This document shows, piece by piece, positions 53,263-61,059 of a DNA stretch of 64,000 nucleotides (the stretch's first letter is position 1; every line of letters begins with the position of its first letter). The stretch is from CAXTPV01 sp965276715 (GTDB lineage: Bacteria; Pseudomonadota; Alphaproteobacteria; Acetobacterales; Acetobacteraceae): assembly GCA_965276715.1 (NCBI GenBank), contig OZ255622.1:3844001-3908000 (forward strand), given 5' to 3'. The position numbers and the translations under genes were made by a program. The notes under the pieces are model-generated. The model did not search any database. It was not told the DNA's origin and was given only the letters and a program-made list of their open reading frames with translations.

Positions 53263-53267
53263 GTCAA
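53239..53267 (-). promoter_or_regulatory. Predicted dcw (mraZ) promoter
   Basis: On the minus strand a -35 hexamer TTGACC (53262-53267) and a -10 hexamer TATCCC (53239-53244) are separated by exactly 17 bases. The expected transcript start near 53232 leaves a leader of about 27 bases before the mraZ GTG. Confidence 0.55.
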
Positions 53268-53359
53268 AGACAAAGCGCAATGATGTTCTTGCTCTGTTCT
53301 GCAATAACCTCGCGGCCTTGCTTTGCCGTGCTGTGAGGGAAGAATGGGGGCGCTGCCCC

Positions 53360-53731
53360 ATGCCCCGCCAAAGGCGTTCGCCTTTGGAAACCATCACAGA
53401 AGTCAGTGATGCCGATCAGGTCACAGGAGAGATCACATCGTGGCCGAAGCCCGTCGCCATCGGCGTCGGGTTCGCGCGCAACGCGCTGGACGAACACTTC
53501 AGGCTGACGGAGAACCTGAAATCCATGCTCGCCGCCGCCAAGGACATCGAGCAGATAGCGCAGGCAGCGCAAGCCAAGGTGCAGCAGGCCGGCGCCAACC
53601 TGCTCGATCGCGGCTATGACGGCCTGTGCGCCTTCCTCGGCCGAATCGTGCGCGGGGCCGAGGACGCGGCGTCCGACCTGATCTGGCGCAAGATCAACGA
53701 TCTGCGCTGGTATCTCCTGCCGCAGCTCTGA
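53360..53731 (+). CDS. Hypothetical protein (123 aa)
   Basis: Not recognised. The second half (HFRLTENLKSMLAAAKDIEQ, then AQAAQAKVQQAGANLLDRG) looks helical and may form a coiled coil. The first 14 codons from ATG 53360 are a dispersed-type palindromic repeat, so the true start may be later, though no good in-frame ATG or GTG follows before residue 60. It is 10 bases before a membrane protein gene in the same direction. Confidence 0.5.
   Translation: MPRQRRSPLETITEVSDADQVTGEITSWPKPVAIGVGFARNALDEHFRLTENLKSMLAAAKDIEQIAQAAQAKVQQAGANLLDRGYDGLCAFLGRIVRGAEDAASDLIWRKINDLRWYLLPQL
53368..53387. repeat. Perfect 9-bp palindromic repeat (hairpin)
   Basis: CCAAAGGCG (53368-53376) and CGCCTTTGG (53379-53387) with a 2-base centre, preceded by GCTGCCCCATGCCCCG. 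The context resembles dispersed palindromic repeats seen in Rhodospirillales/Acetobacteraceae genomes; no second copy is present in this window, so dispersal is inference. Confidence 0.5.
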
Positions 53732-53741
53732 ACGGCGTCAG

Positions 53742-54158
53742 GTGTCCGACCGCCTGCGTCACGGCCTCGGCGTCCTGCTGCTGCTCGTCGTGGCGGCTCT
53801 CAGCGGTTTTCTCGCCTGGCTGCAGCTCGACGAACTGCTGACTGCGCTCGCCAGTCATGCCGACCGGCTGCTGGCCGGTCCCGGCATGTTCTACGGCGCC
53901 GCCGCCGCGGCCATCCTGGTCCTGCTCGCTTGCGTGATCCTCTACGCCGACATCGCCGGCAACCGCCTGCCGCCGGGTGCGATGCGAGCGGTCCGGCGCG
54001 GCCTGCTCGGCGCGGTCGTCCTGCTTGTCGCGGTTCCCTTCGTCGGTCACGCCGTGCTCGACGATCACCTCGCCCGCCACGGCTACCGTGCCTGCGGCCC
54101 CGAATCCTGGCATCGTTTCACCCGCATCGAATGGACCGCGGCGTCCTGTCCGCGATGA
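53742..54158 (+). CDS. Small membrane protein of unknown function (138 aa)
   Basis: Begins with GTG 53742. Three hydrophobic segments (GLGVLLLLVVAALSGFLAWL, FYGAAAAAILVLLACVILYA, LLGAVVLLVAVPFVGHAVL) are followed by a short tail with two Cys (YRACGPESWH, TAASCPR) that could lie in the periplasm. No family was recognised. It is probably co-transcribed with the preceding hypothetical gene. Confidence 0.65.
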   Translation: MSDRLRHGLGVLLLLVVAALSGFLAWLQLDELLTALASHADRLLAGPGMFYGAAAAAILVLLACVILYADIAGNRLPPGAMRAVRRGLLGAVVLLVAVPFVGHAVLDDHLARHGYRACGPESWHRFTRIEWTAASCPR

Positions 54159-54214
54159 CGACGAGCGGAACTCCCGGCCGGTCCGCCGCTTGCACGGAAC
54201 GGAGGACCCAATTG

Positions 54215-54235
54215 ATGACCAGGACAAAACGTTGA
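54215..54235 (+). other. Possible 6-residue leader ORF before the NmrA-like gene
   Basis: ATG ACC AGG ACA AAA CGT TGA (MTRTKR) has GGAGGA eight bases upstream, the best ribosome binding site in the area. Its stop overlaps the TTG that is the only good start for the next gene (TTGA), as in translational coupling. Confidence 0.35.
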
Positions 54236-55137
54236 ACGACGGAACCGGGCAGCTGATCGTCCTGGCCGGAGCGACCGGCGACCTCGGTGGCCGGATCGCC
54301 GGCGCGCTCGCCAGGCGTGGTGCCGAGGTTCGAGCGCTGGTCCGGCACGGCACATCGGAACAGAAGCTCGCAGCGGTGCGGCGAGCGGGCGCCAGTCCGA
54401 TCGAAGTCGATTTCGACGACGCCTCGGCGCTCGCGGCCGCGTGCGCGGGCGCCGGTTGCGTGGTCTCGACCCTGAACGGTCTCGAGCCGGTGATGATCGG
54501 GCTGCAAGGCCGGCTGCTCGACGCCGCGACCGCCGCCGGGGTGCCGCGCTTCATTCCGTCCGACTTCTCGCTCGATTTCACCAAGACGCGCGCCGGCGAC
54601 AATCGCAACATGGACCTGCGGCGAACCTTCATGGCACGCCTCGATGCAGCGCCGATCCGGGCGACATCGGTGCTGAACGGCGCTTTCGCCGACCTGCTGA
54701 GCGGTCAGGCGCCGATCGTGCTGAGCAAGGTTCGGCGCATTCTCTATTGGGGCAGTCCCGACCAGCCGCTCGACTTCACGGCCAAGGACGATGTCGCCGA
54801 CTATGCCGCCGATGCGGCGCTCGACACGGCGGCGCCACGGCTGCTGCGCGTCGCCGGCGCCGTCGTCAGTCCGCGCGACCTCGCCCGCATCATGACCGCG
54901 CTGAGCGGCCGGCCGTACAAGCTCCTGCGCGCCGGCGGGCTCGGGCTGCTCGACACGGTGATCGGCGTTACCGGCGCGCTGGCACCGAAGAGCGATGCGC
55001 CGTTCCCGGTGTGGCAGGGCATGCAGTATCTACGCGACATGGCGAGCGGCCGCGGCCATCTCACGCCCCTCGACAATGACCGCTACGGCAAGACCGATTG
55101 GACGCGCGCCGAGGACGTGCTGGCGAAGCACTCTTGA
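54232..55137 (+). CDS. NmrA-like NAD(P)-binding (atypical SDR) protein
   Basis: A 301-residue Rossmann protein with LIVLAGATGDLGGRIAGALA at the N-terminus, then VVSTLNGLEPVMIGLQGRLLDAA and FIPSDFSLDF, typical of NmrA/isoflavone-reductase-like NAD(P)H proteins that act as redox sensors or reductases. The active-site tyrosine/lysine pair of classical SDRs is not seen. The proposed TTG start lacks its own ribosome binding site and may depend on a tiny upstream ORF. Confidence 0.82.
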   Translation: MNDGTGQLIVLAGATGDLGGRIAGALARRGAEVRALVRHGTSEQKLAAVRRAGASPIEVDFDDASALAAACAGAGCVVSTLNGLEPVMIGLQGRLLDAATAAGVPRFIPSDFSLDFTKTRAGDNRNMDLRRTFMARLDAAPIRATSVLNGAFADLLSGQAPIVLSKVRRILYWGSPDQPLDFTAKDDVADYAADAALDTAAPRLLRVAGAVVSPRDLARIMTALSGRPYKLLRAGGLGLLDTVIGVTGALAPKSDAPFPVWQGMQYLRDMASGRGHLTPLDNDRYGKTDWTRAEDVLAKHS

Positions 55138-55251
55138 CGCGACGCCGCCAGCCGGTCCGCCTCGAGCTCTCGACCACCGCCGACGCCGGCCGACATTCTC
55201 CAGTGCAATTCGATACGCAATGAAATATCGTCGAACGGGAAGGAGTCGGCG

Positions 55252-56466
55252 ATGCATCATGTCTCGCGGCTTCTGTTCACGACCATCCTCGCCTGCGCCG
55301 CGGCCGCTTGGGCGTCTCCGGCCGCCGCGGCGCCGGTGCTCACCACTCTGGCGTCGTTCAATGGCGCCAATGGCGCCGACCCCGTCCACGAACCGATCAT
55401 CGACTTCGCGGGCAACCTGTATGGAACCACCAATGGCGCCGGTCCCGGCGGCGGCACGGTCTACGAGTTGTCGGGGTCCGGCCACCGCACGCTGACCACC
55501 ATCGTCTCGTTCGGAGGCGGCAACGGATACGGGCAACCGGGTCCACTGACGCTCGACCTGTTCGACAATCTATACGGGACCACCAGCGGGGTTCCGGGGT
55601 CCGGGGGCGGCGTCGCCTACCGGCTGTCCGGACCCGAGCACCGGACCCTGACGACGCTCGCCCATTTCGGCGCCCCGAACGGGGTCGCGCCGTCGGCGCT
55701 GACCTTCGACCTCGATGTCGTGCCTGCGTTTCCCTACCTCTCGATCGGTCTTTACGGGGCCACCGCGCAAGGCGGAGCCGACGACGCCGGCACCCGATTC
55801 GAGCTCTCGGGACCTCCTGATTTCCGCAAGCTTTCCACGATCTACTTGTTCACCGGCCGCGACGCCGTCGCCCCAACCACGCGACTTGTCCTCGACACCG
55901 CCGGAAATCTGTTCGGGACCACTGTCGGAGGACTGTTCTATTACGGCTCGGTGTTCGAGCTGTCCGGTCCGCTGCACCGGACCTTCACGGTGCTGACGCG
56001 CTTCACGACCGGCAAGGACGGCGGCTTCATTTTCGGCGGCCTGGCGATCGATACCGCCGGGAACCTGTATGGAGCGGCGTCCGGCGGCGGTCTGTTGCAG
56101 GGCGGCACAATCTATGAGTTGCCTGGACCCGACCACCGGACGGTGCGCACGCTGTTCGACTTCGACCGGAACGGCGCGGGCGGACACGGACCCGAATCGA
56201 CGCTGCTGCTGGATGCCGCGGGCGATCTGTTCGGAACAAATTCGGCCGGCGGCATTGGCGACAACGGCACCATCTTCCGACTGTCGGCAGATCATCGGAC
56301 GATGACCATCCTGCACCGCTTCGCCGGTTTCGATGGTTCGGCGCCGGTCGGCGGGCTGGCCGCCGACCGCGCCGGCAACCTCTATGGAACCACGTCCGCC
56401 GGTGGCCCCGGCGGTTCCGGCACGGTCTTCGAACTGACCGGGGCCGGCTTCGTCACGTCGCCGTAG
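55252..56466 (+). CDS. Secreted GloVer-type tandem repeat protein
   Basis: A 404-residue exported protein. A signal peptide (LLFTTILACAAAAWASPAAAA) is followed by about seven repeats of roughly 50 residues built around GNLYGTT...GG...GTVFELSG and a spacer with HRTLTTL-F. The set matches the GloVer tandem repeat class, expected to form a beta-propeller-like fold. There is no clear C-terminal anchor. GGGAAGGAG lies before the ATG. Function is unknown. Confidence 0.85.
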   Translation: MHHVSRLLFTTILACAAAAWASPAAAAPVLTTLASFNGANGADPVHEPIIDFAGNLYGTTNGAGPGGGTVYELSGSGHRTLTTIVSFGGGNGYGQPGPLTLDLFDNLYGTTSGVPGSGGGVAYRLSGPEHRTLTTLAHFGAPNGVAPSALTFDLDVVPAFPYLSIGLYGATAQGGADDAGTRFELSGPPDFRKLSTIYLFTGRDAVAPTTRLVLDTAGNLFGTTVGGLFYYGSVFELSGPLHRTFTVLTRFTTGKDGGFIFGGLAIDTAGNLYGAASGGGLLQGGTIYELPGPDHRTVRTLFDFDRNGAGGHGPESTLLLDAAGDLFGTNSAGGIGDNGTIFRLSADHRTMTILHRFAGFDGSAPVGGLAADRAGNLYGTTSAGGPGGSGTVFELTGAGFVTSP

Positions 56467-56510
56467 CAGGCCCGGGCGTTGGCATGCGGTGCCGACACAT
56501 CGAGTGAAGC

Positions 56511-56892
56511 GCCAGACGGCCTGTAAGCCGGGTTCTGTCCGCCCCGTTGCCGGAGCGGGACGACCATTCCTCTGGGACGCGCATTGCTGCGCGCCTCGCG
56601 CGACCAACCCGGGCGACGGGCGGAACACCTCGGAGCATCTCTGCTCCTGTCGCCCCTATTCGGTCTTGCTCCCGGTGGGGTTTACCCTGCCGTCCTCGTT
56701 GCCGAGGACGCGGTGCGCTCTTGCCGCACCGTTTCACCCTTGCCCGCTGACCTCTCGATGAACGGGCGGTTTGTTTTCTGTGGCACTGTCCCTGGGGTCG
56801 CCCCCGCCGGCCGTTAACCGGCACCGTTGTTCCGTGGAGCCCGGACTTTCCTCCACCCTCTTGCAAGAGCGGCGGCCGTCCGGCCGTCTGGC
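56511..56892 (-). ncRNA. rnpB: RNase P RNA, bacterial class A
   Basis: The catalytic RNA that matures tRNA 5' ends, about 382 nt, read on the minus strand. The ends pair as P1: GCCAGACGGCC (5', complement of 56882-56892) with GGCCGTCTGGC (3', complement of 56511-56521). Universal parts are present: GAGGAAAGTCCGGGCTCC near the 5' end, GGGTAAACCCCACCGGGAG in the middle, and ACAGAACCCGGCTTACAG at the 3' end. Confidence 0.97.
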
Positions 56893-56898
56893 TATCCA

Positions 56899-56927
56899 CT
56901 CGTAGCAGACATGAGGCACGCGTCACA
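56899..56927 (-). promoter_or_regulatory. Predicted rnpB promoter
   Basis: Minus-strand TGTGAC (56922-56927) and TACGAG (56899-56904) with a 17-base spacer; the -10 ends six bases before the P1 stem, which is where the RNA should begin. Confidence 0.4.
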
Positions 56928-56952
56928 GGTCGCGCGCATCACAGGAGGGATC

Positions 56953-58071
56953 ATGGACGAACGTCTGGCCCGCACCGTCGCCGCGATCCGTGAGGCCGGT
57001 GCGGACTGGGCCGTGCTGACCGCGCCGGACTCGGTCGCCTATGCCACCGGCTGGTTCGAGCCGGCCGAAGCCGGCCTCGCCGCGTTCGCGGCCGGACCTG
57101 CCACCGCGCTGATCGGGCGCGACGGCAGCGCCGGTCTCGTCGCCCCGGTGCGCCCCGACATGGCCGCCAGAACGGCGCAGCTCGAAATCTTCGACAATTA
57201 CGGCGAGCACCACGCGCAACCCGCGACGCTTGCCCATGGGGAAGCGCTCGGACGGCTCTCGCGAGCCCTTGGCGTGACCGGTGTCCTCGGGATCGAGCCC
57301 GCCTCCTGCACGCAAGCGGTCCTGGCGGCGCTCCCGGCGGCACCAACGATCGATCTCGTGCACTGGCTACGACGTCAACGCGCGAGCAAGACCGACGACG
57401 AATTGGCGGCCCTTCGGCGGTGCGCGGCAATTGCCGCCGCCGGCCAATCGACGTTGCTCGACCCAACCGCGCTCACGCCCGGAATCACCGAGCTCGAGCT
57501 GTTCAGCCGCGTCAGGCGCCGCATGGAGGCGCAGGCCGGCGAGCGGGTCACGGTCGCGGGCGACCTGGTGTCAGGCCGTGCGCGGACCGCTCGCATCGGC
57601 GGCTGGCCCGGCATCCGCCGCATCGAACGCCACGACGCGGTTCTGGCCGACCTCGCGCCTCAGGTCGGCGGCTACTGGGGCGACTCGTGCGCGACGATCG
57701 TGCTGGGCAAGGCGTCCGCGGCTCAGTCGCGGTTGTTCCAGGCGGCGCAAGCCGGACTTCGACACGCCATCGAGATCCTCCGCCCCGGGATCACCGCCGG
57801 CGACTTGCATCGTGCCGTCCGCTCCCGCGTGCAGCGCGAGGGCGGCGACTATCCGCATCACACGGGACACTCGATCGGAACGGCGGTGCACGAGCATCCG
57901 CGCCTGTGCGACGCCGAAACCATGACCTTGCGGGCCGGCATGGTGCTGATGATCGAGCCCGGCGCCTACGACCCTGATGTCGGCGGCGTCCGGCTGGAAT
58001 GGATGTTTCGCGTCACCGAGGGCGGCTGCGAGCCGATGGCACCCTTCCCTCATCATGTCTCGCTGCTCTGA
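56953..58071 (+). CDS. M24-family metallopeptidase (Xaa-Pro aminopeptidase/creatinase-like)
   Basis: A 372-residue pita-bread-fold enzyme. The N-terminal domain (WAVLTAPDSVAYATGWFEP) is of the creatinase type. The two-metal site is visible as Asp in VLADLAPQV and GDSCATI, His in HHTGHSIG, Glu in MIEPGAY and Glu in VRLEWMF. It may act as a dipeptidase or proline peptidase, or on a small amide. ATG 56953 has ACAGGAGGG upstream. It is convergent with the FAD oxidoreductase gene. Confidence 0.9.
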   Translation: MDERLARTVAAIREAGADWAVLTAPDSVAYATGWFEPAEAGLAAFAAGPATALIGRDGSAGLVAPVRPDMAARTAQLEIFDNYGEHHAQPATLAHGEALGRLSRALGVTGVLGIEPASCTQAVLAALPAAPTIDLVHWLRRQRASKTDDELAALRRCAAIAAAGQSTLLDPTALTPGITELELFSRVRRRMEAQAGERVTVAGDLVSGRARTARIGGWPGIRRIERHDAVLADLAPQVGGYWGDSCATIVLGKASAAQSRLFQAAQAGLRHAIEILRPGITAGDLHRAVRSRVQREGGDYPHHTGHSIGTAVHEHPRLCDAETMTLRAGMVLMIEPGAYDPDVGGVRLEWMFRVTEGGCEPMAPFPHHVSLL

Positions 58072-58085
58072 CACGGGTCGTCACC

Positions 58086-59300
58086 TCAACGCGTTGCCCG
58101 GGCCGCCGCGCCCCAGTAATGCTGCGCATAATGCGACCGCGCGCCAGCGGCGACGGCGGCAGGATCGAAGCTCCCGCCGGCAAACCGCTCCGGCAGCAAT
58201 GGTCCGAGCGGCGACGCCCGATCGGGGTGCAGAACCATGTCGCGCATCGCCTCGCCGAACGAGGGTGCGGTCGACAACCCGCCGACATTGCAGCCGCCGA
58301 TGACATAGAAGCCTTCCACCCCGGAAATCGGGCCGATCACATGCTCGTCGTCGATCGTCATCGTCGGCAGGCCTCCCCGGAAGATCGCCGTCGGCACGCG
58401 GCCGAACACCGGAAACTCCTCGGCCACCGACGCGACCAGACGGTCGATCACCGACCGGTCGAGCGGGACGTCGTCGAGGTCGGCCGGCGGCTGCTCGAGC
58501 AGGAGTGGATCGGGCTCGTAGCCGCCCAGCATCAGGCCACCGTCACAAGGCCGCACGTAGACGTTGGCATCGAGCACGCGGGTGATCGGCTGGTCGTTGG
58601 CGACGCCCGCGAACGGCGCGGTGACGATAAGCTGGTGTCTGACCGCCACCATCGGCAAAGCGGCTGCCGGCCCGACGCCGCGCAGCCAGGCGCCGGCGGC
58701 GTCCACCACCACCCGGCTCCTGATCGGGCCGCGCGACGTCGCGACGCCGATGACCGTATTGCCGTGTACCATGACCTCCTCGACGTTGGTGAACGGCGAC
58801 AGTACGCAGCCGAGCCGCGCCGCCGCCGCCGCGTAGGCGCGGCACAGCGACCCGGGCTCGAGAAAGACATCATCCGGTGCGAACGTGATCGCGCGCGCGC
58901 CGGACGCATCGAGATGCGGCATCCGATCATGCGCCTCCCGCGCGGTCAGCAGCCGCACCGCGACCCCGAAATCCCGGCCTCGCTCGATCTCCTCGTCAAG
59001 CTGTCGCGCCAGCGCGTCGCTGCGCGCGAGCTTCAGGCTGCCGGCCTGGTGCACGGCGAGCGCAACGCCGGTCTCGGCCTCGAACGCCAGCAGCTTCTCG
59101 ACGCCGCGGCGAGCCAGCCCTGTCATCAGCGCAGTCGGCCGCAGGACGGCGCTCAGCCCTGCCGCACGCGGCGAGGTCTGTCCGCCGATCGCTGCCCGGT
59201 CCAGCATCGCGACCGACAGGCCCGCTTCACTCAGATGCCAGGCGACCGAACTTCCCAAGGCGCCCGACCCGATCACGACCGCGTCGACATTCCCGATCAT
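58086..59300 (-). CDS. FAD-dependent oxidoreductase, DAO family
   Basis: A 404-residue flavoenzyme of the D-amino-acid/sarcosine oxidase type. The FAD-binding VVIGSGALGSSVAWHLSEAG is at the N-terminus, VVVDAAGAWLRGVG is the second dinucleotide segment, and FYVIGGCNVGGLSTAPSFGE closes the FAD site. ATG 59300 has GGAGA upstream; the frame is open to 59327. Substrate is unknown; shared control with the divergent SDR gene suggests a joint oxidation pathway. Confidence 0.9.
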   Translation of the reverse strand: MIGNVDAVVIGSGALGSSVAWHLSEAGLSVAMLDRAAIGGQTSPRAAGLSAVLRPTALMTGLARRGVEKLLAFEAETGVALAVHQAGSLKLARSDALARQLDEEIERGRDFGVAVRLLTAREAHDRMPHLDASGARAITFAPDDVFLEPGSLCRAYAAAAARLGCVLSPFTNVEEVMVHGNTVIGVATSRGPIRSRVVVDAAGAWLRGVGPAAALPMVAVRHQLIVTAPFAGVANDQPITRVLDANVYVRPCDGGLMLGGYEPDPLLLEQPPADLDDVPLDRSVIDRLVASVAEEFPVFGRVPTAIFRGGLPTMTIDDEHVIGPISGVEGFYVIGGCNVGGLSTAPSFGEAMRDMVLHPDRASPLGPLLPERFAGGSFDPAAVAAGARSHYAQHYWGAAARATR

Positions 59301-59325
59301 CGCCAGCTCTCCGCGCTTGACTATC

Positions 59326-59340
59326 ATCCTACCATAGGAT
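59326..59340. promoter_or_regulatory. Palindromic operator candidate between the FAD oxidoreductase and SDR genes
   Basis: ATCCTA-CCA-TAGGAT, two perfect 6-bp arms with a 3-base centre, sits in the divergent gap. FadR-type GntR proteins bind short palindromes of this kind, and one is encoded two genes away. A TTGACT at 59317-59322 overlaps the same region. Confidence 0.45.
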
Positions 59341-59376
59341 CAATCTGTGGGGATTGTCGATCGGAGGCCAACGGTC

Positions 59377-60165
59377 TTGCTGACGGACAAGGTGCTCCTG
59401 GTGACCGGCGGCGGCTCCGGCATCGGCGCGGCCGCCGCGCGAATCGCCGCTCGTGACGGGGCCCGCGTCGTCGTGGCCGACATCGATCGCGACGCCGCGC
59501 GCGGCGTCGCGGGCGGCATCGCCGCCGAGACGGTCGTCGTCGATGTGCGTGACCCGCAGTCGGTCCGCGCGATGATCGACGAGGTCGTTGCCCGCCACGG
59601 CAGGCTGGACGCGGTCGTCCACTCGGCGATGTCGGTGCCATTGGTCAACAAGCAGGACCGGCGCGTGACCGAGTTGCCCGAAGCGGCCTGGAACAGCATC
59701 ATCGGCCTGGTGCTGACCGGCACGTTCCTGGTCTGCAAATACGCGTCTCGCGCGATGCTGGACCGGCGGTCCGGCTCGCTGGTTCTCGTTGCCACCGCCG
59801 ATGCGCTGATCGGGCAGGCCGGGCTCGACGCCTACACTGCCGCCAAGGGCGGCGTCGTCGCGATGACGCGTTCGATGGCGGCCGGCCTCTCTCCGGAGGG
59901 CGTGCGGGTCAATGCGATCTGCCCCGGCTTCGTCGACACTCCGCACCAGCGCGCGTTTCTCGATCGGCCGGCCGATCGCGCCCGGATCGAGGCGATGCAT
60001 CTGATGCCGATCATGTCGGCCGAGGACGTGGCGGAGTTCGCCATTTTTCTGTCCTCGGATCGTGCGAGCCGCCTGACTGGTGGCGTGCATGCCTGCGACG
60101 GCGGCTACAGCGCGTTCAAGGGTCGGCTGGACGTGATGGAGGTTTTTGATCGTGGCGACGCTTAG
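59377..60165 (+). CDS. Short-chain dehydrogenase/reductase
   Basis: A 262-residue classical SDR oxidising or reducing an alcohol/ketone. VLLVTGGGSGIGAAAARIAA binds NAD(P), VVHSAMS follows, the YTAAKGG catalytic Tyr/Lys pair is present, and CPGFVDTPHQ and ACDGGYSAF close the fold. The residue 13 before the Tyr, usually Ser, is Thr. TTG 59377 was chosen because GGAGG lies nine bases upstream and MLTDKVLLVTGG is a normal start; GTG 59347 is an alternative. Its last codons overlap the GntR gene and its TAG lies in the first unit of a tandem repeat. Confidence 0.9.
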   Translation: MLTDKVLLVTGGGSGIGAAAARIAARDGARVVVADIDRDAARGVAGGIAAETVVVDVRDPQSVRAMIDEVVARHGRLDAVVHSAMSVPLVNKQDRRVTELPEAAWNSIIGLVLTGTFLVCKYASRAMLDRRSGSLVLVATADALIGQAGLDAYTAAKGGVVAMTRSMAAGLSPEGVRVNAICPGFVDTPHQRAFLDRPADRARIEAMHLMPIMSAEDVAEFAIFLSSDRASRLTGGVHACDGGYSAFKGRLDVMEVFDRGDA

Positions 60166-61033
60166 GTCGCCGCGTCCTGACGCCGAGATGGCGACGCTTA
60201 GGTCGCCGCGTCCTGACGCCGAGATGGCGACGCTTAGGTCGCCGCGTCCTGACGCCAAGATGGTGACGCTTGGGTCGCCGCGGTCCGTCTTCAGCCAGAC
60301 CGTCGACCGGCTCGGCGCGTCGCTTGTCGCCGACGCCTTTCCGGATGGCATGCTTCCGATCGAGGCCGATCTCGCCGCATCCCTCGGCGTCGGCCGTAAC
60401 CTGCTGCGCGAGTCGGTCAAGGTGCTGGCGAGCAAAGGCCTGGTGGACGTCAAGCCCAAGCGTGGCACGCGGCTTCGTCCGCGAGCAGAATGGAACCTGC
60501 TCGATCCCGATGTGCTGGATTGGATCGGCAGATCGGCCCACAGCACGCGCCATTCCTTCGACGTCGTCGAATTCCGCCTGATCGTCGAACCACTGGCGGG
60601 TCGCCTAGCGGCCTTGCGCGCGACCGACGCGGAGCGCGATGCCATCGAGGCCGCGTGCCTCGCCCTCGAAGCCTGCGCGGGCGAGCCCGCGCTCATCGCG
60701 GAGCGCGACCTCGCGTTCCATGGTGCGATCCATCTCGCCTCGCACAACGCGTTGCTCGGCAGCATCGGCGCGCTCCTCGGCATCGCGATGCAGACACAGG
60801 TTCGCACGACGACCGACCATCCAGGCGCCTTCGAGCGCGGACTGGCACTGCACCGCGAAGTGACACAGGCGATCCGGCAGCGCGATGCCGCCTGGGCCGA
60901 GGACGCAGCCCGGCGCCTGGTGCTGATGCCCTACGGCGACCTCGCCGACCGGCTTGCCGTGCCCGAACTCCAGCGTCTGACGCCAAGCGGCGTTCGACCC
61001 GTCACCGGTCCTGGCCCCGCGGCCCAATGCTGA
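60152..61033 (+). CDS. GntR-family regulator, FadR/FCD type, with an N-terminal repeat
   Basis: A 293-residue regulator. GTG 60152 has GGAGG nine bases upstream. Residues 1-43 are three copies of a 12-residue repeat (ATLRSPRPDAEM) plus part of a fourth. The winged-helix part follows (LPIEADLAASLGVGRNLLRE, LASKGLVDVKPKRGT), then an FCD ligand domain with FRLIVEPLAGRLAAL, ERDLAFHGAIHLASHN and LALHREVTQAI, whose His residues usually hold a metal. It overlaps the SDR by 14 bases and probably controls this locus. Later ATG starts at 60188, 60224 or 60260 are possible. Confidence 0.88.
   Translation: MATLRSPRPDAEMATLRSPRPDAEMATLRSPRPDAKMVTLGSPRSVFSQTVDRLGASLVADAFPDGMLPIEADLAASLGVGRNLLRESVKVLASKGLVDVKPKRGTRLRPRAEWNLLDPDVLDWIGRSAHSTRHSFDVVEFRLIVEPLAGRLAALRATDAERDAIEAACLALEACAGEPALIAERDLAFHGAIHLASHNALLGSIGALLGIAMQTQVRTTTDHPGAFERGLALHREVTQAIRQRDAAWAEDAARRLVLMPYGDLADRLAVPELQRLTPSGVRPVTGPGPAAQC
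60154..60282 (+). repeat. 36-bp tandem repeat across the SDR stop and GntR start
   Basis: Units 60154-60189 and 60190-60225 are identical; 60226-60261 differs by one base; 60262-60282 is a partial, more diverged copy. The unit is a whole number of codons, so copy number can change without breaking the GntR frame. Each unit junction creates an in-frame ATG. Confidence 0.95.
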
Positions 61034-61059
61034 TCCCGCGCTCGAAGGAGACCAATGCC

